Source: an uncultured Holophagaceae bacterium (GTDB taxonomy: Bacteria; Acidobacteriota; Holophagae; Holophagales; Holophagaceae). From it: a stretch of 26,082 nucleotides of DNA. The translations under genes and the position numbers were made by a program. A model generated the notes under the pieces. That model searched no databases. It was not told the origin of the DNA and was given only the letters and a program-made list of their open reading frames with translations. Location: NCBI GenBank assembly GCA_903927605.1, contig CAIYNT010000015.1, forward strand, positions 1 through 26,082, given 5' to 3'. Shown piece after piece: positions 22,951 through 26,082 of the stretch; the stretch's first letter is position 1, and each line of letters starts with the position of its first letter.

Positions 22951-25176
22951 CTACTCGGCCTTGGCTTTTTTGGCCCGGGTGGCCTTGGGCTTGGGGGCCT
23001 CCCCGATGGGTGTGGGGGCCTTTTCTTTGTCGGAAACAGCCTTGGTAGTCTTGGCCTTGGATGGGGCTTTCTTCTTAGCCGGAACCGCAGGCTCAGGGGC
23101 CGGTTCTAACAAAGGAGCAGAAGGGGGCACCGAGGTGGGTCCCGGCACCGAGGCCACCTTGGCCCGGGGCGTCCGCTTGGGTTTTGGGAGTTCGGAGGGA
23201 ACCGCGGCTAACGGGGCAGGGCCCCCGATCCTGGGCCTCGGGCTGGGTGTCAGCAAGCTGGCCACCAGATCCGGCGTGGCCCTGGGAGGTTCGGGCTGAG
23301 CTTCCGGCTGGGACGCGGGAATGGAGAGATCTTCTTTCGGCACAGCTGGGTTCGCGGCTTCCGGACCCCTGTCCGCACCGGGCTTGCGGCGACGGCGACG
23401 GCGTTTGCGCTTGGCTCCATCACCCTTGGATTCGTCACCGGATTCCTCGGTGCCATCCTCGATCTCCTCATCCTCGGGCTTGGCGCTTTCAAAGAGGGCG
23501 CGCAGGCGCTCCCGCTCATCCAGGGCCGCCCGCTGCAGGTCGCGGCGGTCGTACTTGAAGGCCTCCTTCTTGGCCTCTTTGGGACCTTCGCCATGAATAC
23601 CCAAGGCCTTGTCGAAGGAGATGGGACTGTCCCCACCAAGCACGACGGTTTCTTCTTCCGATGCAGCCTTCTCCCGTTGGGGCTTGACCTGGGCTTTCTC
23701 GACCGGCGCTTCCTCGGCCCGCTCGATCTCGGCGGCCATCTCGCCATAGCTCATGGACCAATCGGCCTGGATGAGGATCTTTACCTCGCTCTCCTCCTCC
23801 ATCTGGATCAGGTCGCCGCGCTTCTCATTGAGCACGGTGGCGGCAATGGACGGGGCCAGTTTCACCCGGATCTCACCGATGCCGCCCTTGGCCAGGATGC
23901 CGTGCAGCTTCCGCACCACGGAGAGGGCCATGGCCTCGATGGTCTTCACCTTACCGGTGCCTGCGCAGGTGGGGCAGGACTCATGGTTCACGTGCTGGAG
24001 GCTGGGCCGGATGCGCTGACGAGTCATGACCAGCACTCCGAAGCGGTTGATCTTTCCCACTTCCATACGGGCCTTGTCGGCCTTGAGGCAGTCCACCAGC
24101 CGGTCCTGGACAGAACGGATGTGGGATTCGCGCTTCATGTCGATGAAGTCGATGGCGATGAGACCGGCGAGATCGCGCAGGCGCAGTTGCCGAGCCACCT
24201 CCTCGGCGGCCTCCATGTTGGTCTTGAAGGCCATGTCCTCCACGCCATCGCCGGAGGTCTTGCCACTGTTCACATCGATAGCCACCAGGGCCTCGGTCTG
24301 ATCCAGCACCAGGGCACCCCCGCTGGGCAGGCCCACCTTCCGTCCGTAGACGCGATCGATCTGCTCCTCAAGCTGGTGGCGCGTGAACAGGGGCTTCTTG
24401 CCCGTGTAGTGCTTCAGCACATCGAGGTGCTGGGGCATGGTGCGCTTGAAGAAGGACTGGGCCGCGTGGAAGGTGTCCAGATCATCGATCTGCACTTCCT
24501 CCACATCCGCACTGAAGGTATCGCGGAGGGTGCGGGTGACGACATCGTCCTCCTGCCAGACCAGCCCGACGCCGTGGCGGTGCTTGTAGCGATTCAGCAC
24601 TTCCTTGTAGGTATCCAGCAGGTACTCCAGGTCGCGCTGGAAATCCTCCTTGGTGACCCCCAGGCTGGCGGTGCGCACGATCACACCGATGTCCTCGGGG
24701 ATATCCAGCGTATCGATGAGCTGCTTGAAGTGCCGCCGTTCCTCGGTGGCTTCAATCTTCCGGCTGATGCCGTTCACCGGATTGCCGGGCGTGATCACCA
24801 GATAGCGGCCCGCCAGACTGACCTGGCCGGTCATCATGGCGCCCTTCCCGCCGAGTTCCTCGCGCACGGCCTGAACGAGGATCTCCTGGTCCCGCTGGAG
24901 GACATCCTGAATGCGACCCCGACGGCCATCGCCACTCAGGTCACGCGGCAACTCACCCAGCGGAAGAAAGCCGTTCTTCTGGCCCCCGAAGTGGACGAAG
25001 GCGGCCTGGAGACTGGTGTCCACACGGACGACCCGGGCCTTGTAGAGGTTGCCCTTGATCTTCTCGTTGTGCAGGAACTCGACGTCATAATCGAACAGCA
25101 CGCCGTCGATCAGGGTGGCCACCCGGATTTCTTCTGGATCCGTGGCGTTGATCATCATGGTTTTCTTAGGGCTCAA
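22951..25176 (-). CDS. Ribonuclease E/G with long disordered C-terminal tail
   Basis: Endoribonuclease of the RNase E/G family, acting in mRNA decay and rRNA/tRNA processing. The 741 residues begin with an S1 domain (about 38-125). The catalytic region has magnesium-binding D301 (VAIDVNSGK) and D343 (IAIDFIDMKR), the zinc-link C401-PT-C404 and a small fold to about 485. Residues 490-741 are low complexity: acidic patches, an Arg/Lys run (589-598) and Pro/Ala/Lys-rich stretches. E. coli RNase G (489 aa) lacks such a tail, whereas RNase E uses one to bind RNA and degradosome partners. The start is TTG at 25176 because GAGGAG lies 5 nt upstream; ATG 25158 has no comparable SD. Whether to call it rne or rng is unclear. 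Confidence 0.95.
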   Translation of the reverse strand: MSPKKTMMINATDPEEIRVATLIDGVLFDYDVEFLHNEKIKGNLYKARVVRVDTSLQAAFVHFGGQKNGFLPLGELPRDLSGDGRRGRIQDVLQRDQEILVQAVREELGGKGAMMTGQVSLAGRYLVITPGNPVNGISRKIEATEERRHFKQLIDTLDIPEDIGVIVRTASLGVTKEDFQRDLEYLLDTYKEVLNRYKHRHGVGLVWQEDDVVTRTLRDTFSADVEEVQIDDLDTFHAAQSFFKRTMPQHLDVLKHYTGKKPLFTRHQLEEQIDRVYGRKVGLPSGGALVLDQTEALVAIDVNSGKTSGDGVEDMAFKTNMEAAEEVARQLRLRDLAGLIAIDFIDMKRESHIRSVQDRLVDCLKADKARMEVGKINRFGVLVMTRQRIRPSLQHVNHESCPTCAGTGKVKTIEAMALSVVRKLHGILAKGGIGEIRVKLAPSIAATVLNEKRGDLIQMEEESEVKILIQADWSMSYGEMAAEIERAEEAPVEKAQVKPQREKAASEEETVVLGGDSPISFDKALGIHGEGPKEAKKEAFKYDRRDLQRAALDERERLRALFESAKPEDEEIEDGTEESGDESKGDGAKRKRRRRRRKPGADRGPEAANPAVPKEDLSIPASQPEAQPEPPRATPDLVASLLTPSPRPRIGGPAPLAAVPSELPKPKRTPRAKVASVPGPTSVPPSAPLLEPAPEPAVPAKKKAPSKAKTTKAVSDKEKAPTPIGEAPKPKATRAKKAKAE

Positions 25177-25504
25177 GGAAGCTCCTCTTGGGGCCCAGGC
25201 TTCTGGCTGAGGCTTACGCCCGGCAGGCTCAGCGGCCTTGGGTGTGGTGATGGGTTGGGATGGTGGATCGGGAAACCGAAGGGGGCCCTGCCCTGGCTTC
25301 GGCCACCCGTGGGGGAAAAATCGGGATGGTCGCGATCCTCGGAAAGGGGCATTGCCTCAATCGACCCGCAGGATCTTCATGCATTAAACCAACTTATTTC
25401 CACCACGGCAAGCCGGATCAGGAGGGAAGTTACAGGGATGTCACAGTCCATAACAAGGGCCTTAACTCCGGGAACCCAGGATCAGAGCCATGAAGGAGGC
25501 ATCC
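25177..25504. other. Divergent intergenic region, RNase E/G to pstS
   Basis: This 328-bp stretch has no supportable gene. It must hold the RNase E/G promoter and 5' leader (leftwards) and the pstS control region (rightwards). An AT-rich island at 25378-25400 is the likeliest promoter core. A possible stem CCGAAG/CTTCGG (25276-25281 with 25297-25302) could form in the RNase leader. A 77-codon plus-strand frame (25260-25493) has no SD and no family resemblance and was not called. Confidence 0.6.
25429..25467 (+). promoter_or_regulatory. PHO-box-like repeat array upstream of pstS
   Basis: Four short TNACA-like units follow each other at helical spacing: TTACA at 25430, TCACA at 25441, TAACA at 25451 and TTAAC at 25462 (steps of 11, 10 and 11 bp). 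The first two read GTTACA and GTCACA exactly 11 bp apart. PhoB/PhoP boxes are direct repeats of this kind with 11-bp period, and the downstream gene is pstS. The array ends 38 bp before the start codon. Confidence 0.5.
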
Positions 25505-26082
25505 ATGAGGATCCGAATCCTGGCCCAGACCGTCCTGGCAGCCCTTGTTGGGCTCTCCGCGACCGCACAGACCGTCAAGGTGGACCCCAAGGTCTCCACC
25601 TACAATAAGGTTTCAGGCATCAGCGGAAACCTCAACTCCATCGGTTCAGACACCCTGAACAACCTCATGGCCTACTGGGTCGAAGGTTTCAACAAGAAAT
25701 ATCCCAATGTGAAGATCCAGGTGGAAGGCAAAGGTTCGACCACCGCGCCCCCGGCCCTCATCGAAAGCACCAGCCAGCTCGGCCCCATGAGCCGGGAAAT
25801 GAAGTCCGAAGAGAGCGACAAATTCGAGCAGAAGTTCGGCTACAAGCCCACTAAGGTCGCTGTGGCCATCGACACCCTGGCGGTGTTCGTGAACAAGGGC
25901 AACCCCGTCAAGTCGCTGAGCATGCAGCAGGTGGATGCCATCTTTTCGAAGGGCCGCAAGGGCGGCTACGCCAAGGAGGTCAAGACCTGGGGCGACCTGG
26001 GTCTGACCGGCGAATTCGCCAATCGCCCCATCAGCCTCTACGGCCGCAACAGCGCCAGCGGCACCTACGGCTACTTCAAGGA
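25505..26082 (+). CDS. pstS: Phosphate ABC transporter substrate-binding protein PstS (5' part)
   Basis: Periplasmic phosphate-binding protein that delivers phosphate to the PstCAB importer. The 192 visible codons have a signal peptide (1-22, ending ATAQ), the phosphate-loop GSDT (47-50), [11 protein letters not shown] (75-85), SREM and [11 protein letters not shown] (181-191), all typical of the PstS fold. The gene runs off the window edge. ATG 25505 is chosen for its strong SD (AAGGAGG, 5 nt upstream); an in-frame ATG at 25490 would add five residues and swallow that SD. It is divergent from the RNase gene, and a PHO-box-like array precedes it. pstC and pstA would be expected just beyond the edge. 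Confidence 0.95.
   Translation, partial: MRIRILAQTVLAALVGLSATAQTVKVDPKVSTYNKVSGISGNLNSIGSDTLNNLMAYWVEGFNKKYPNVKIQVEGKGSTTAPPALIESTSQLGPMSREMKSEESDKFEQKFGYKPTKVAVAIDTLAVFVNKGNPVKSLSMQQVDAIFSKGRKGGYAKEVKTWGDLGLTGEFANRPISLYGRNSASGTYGYFK

Noticed and set aside
25260..25493. 77-codon plus-strand frame in the RNase-pstS intergenic region
   Set aside because: No SD, no hydrophobic or domain pattern, and it runs through the PHO-box-like array.
23593..25608. 671-codon plus-strand open frame opposite the RNase E/G gene
   Set aside because: It is the antisense shadow of a clearly coding gene with S1 and catalytic motifs, has no family resemblance, and even runs into the pstS start. Long antisense frames are common in high-GC DNA.

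Overview
The window reads as a high-GC chromosomal segment of a Gram-negative (diderm) bacterium. LPS-related genes (kdsB, a GmhB-like phosphatase, lptD), an outer-membrane-oriented protein set and dense minus-strand operons fit Acidobacteriota, and a Holophagae (Geothrix/Holophaga-like) member is my best guess. That placement is inference, because no rRNA or taxonomic marker was compared. No insertion sequence, phage, CRISPR array or obvious foreign island is visible.

Layout. Positions 1-1412 (minus) hold an ABC-F ATPase cut by the window edge. It lies behind a tRNA-Ala(GGC) gene (1519-1594, minus) that has its own promoter and a hairpin terminator. Positions 1645-16584 hold one very compact minus-strand run of twelve genes, in transcription order: cheA, cheW, fabH, rsmD, a six-TM chemoreceptor, a HAMP histidine kinase, a REC-GAF pseudo-kinase, a GmhB-like HAD phosphatase, sfsA, gcvT, gcvH and a LysM lytic transglycosylase. 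Gaps are at most 65 bp and several junctions are ATGA or longer overlaps. Positions 16670-19918 hold a plus-strand group: kdsB, trxB and a REC-REC-GGDEF diguanylate cyclase. Positions 19902-25176 hold a minus-strand operon, RNase E/G - ZIP metal transporter - lptD, whose last gene overlaps the cyclase gene tail to tail. From 25505 a phosphate-binding protein gene (pstS) runs off the right edge behind a PHO-box-like repeat array.

How the genes relate. Housekeeping functions (fatty acid initiation, 16S rRNA methylation, glycine cleavage, LPS sugar activation and LPS export, thioredoxin reduction, RNA decay) are mixed with a dense signalling block. That block has a CheA and a CheW but no cheY, cheR or cheB, and its receptor has an atypical signalling tip. 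It is joined by overlapping genes to an intact sensor kinase and to a receiver protein whose kinase core has lost its catalytic residues. This CheA/CheW/receptor/HK/pseudo-HK set is the best candidate here for an undescribed pathway. Other points of note are heptad-repeat hairpins in two intergenic gaps, an LptD with exactly two cysteines, a GmhB-like enzyme without zinc cysteines, and many TTG/GTG starts.
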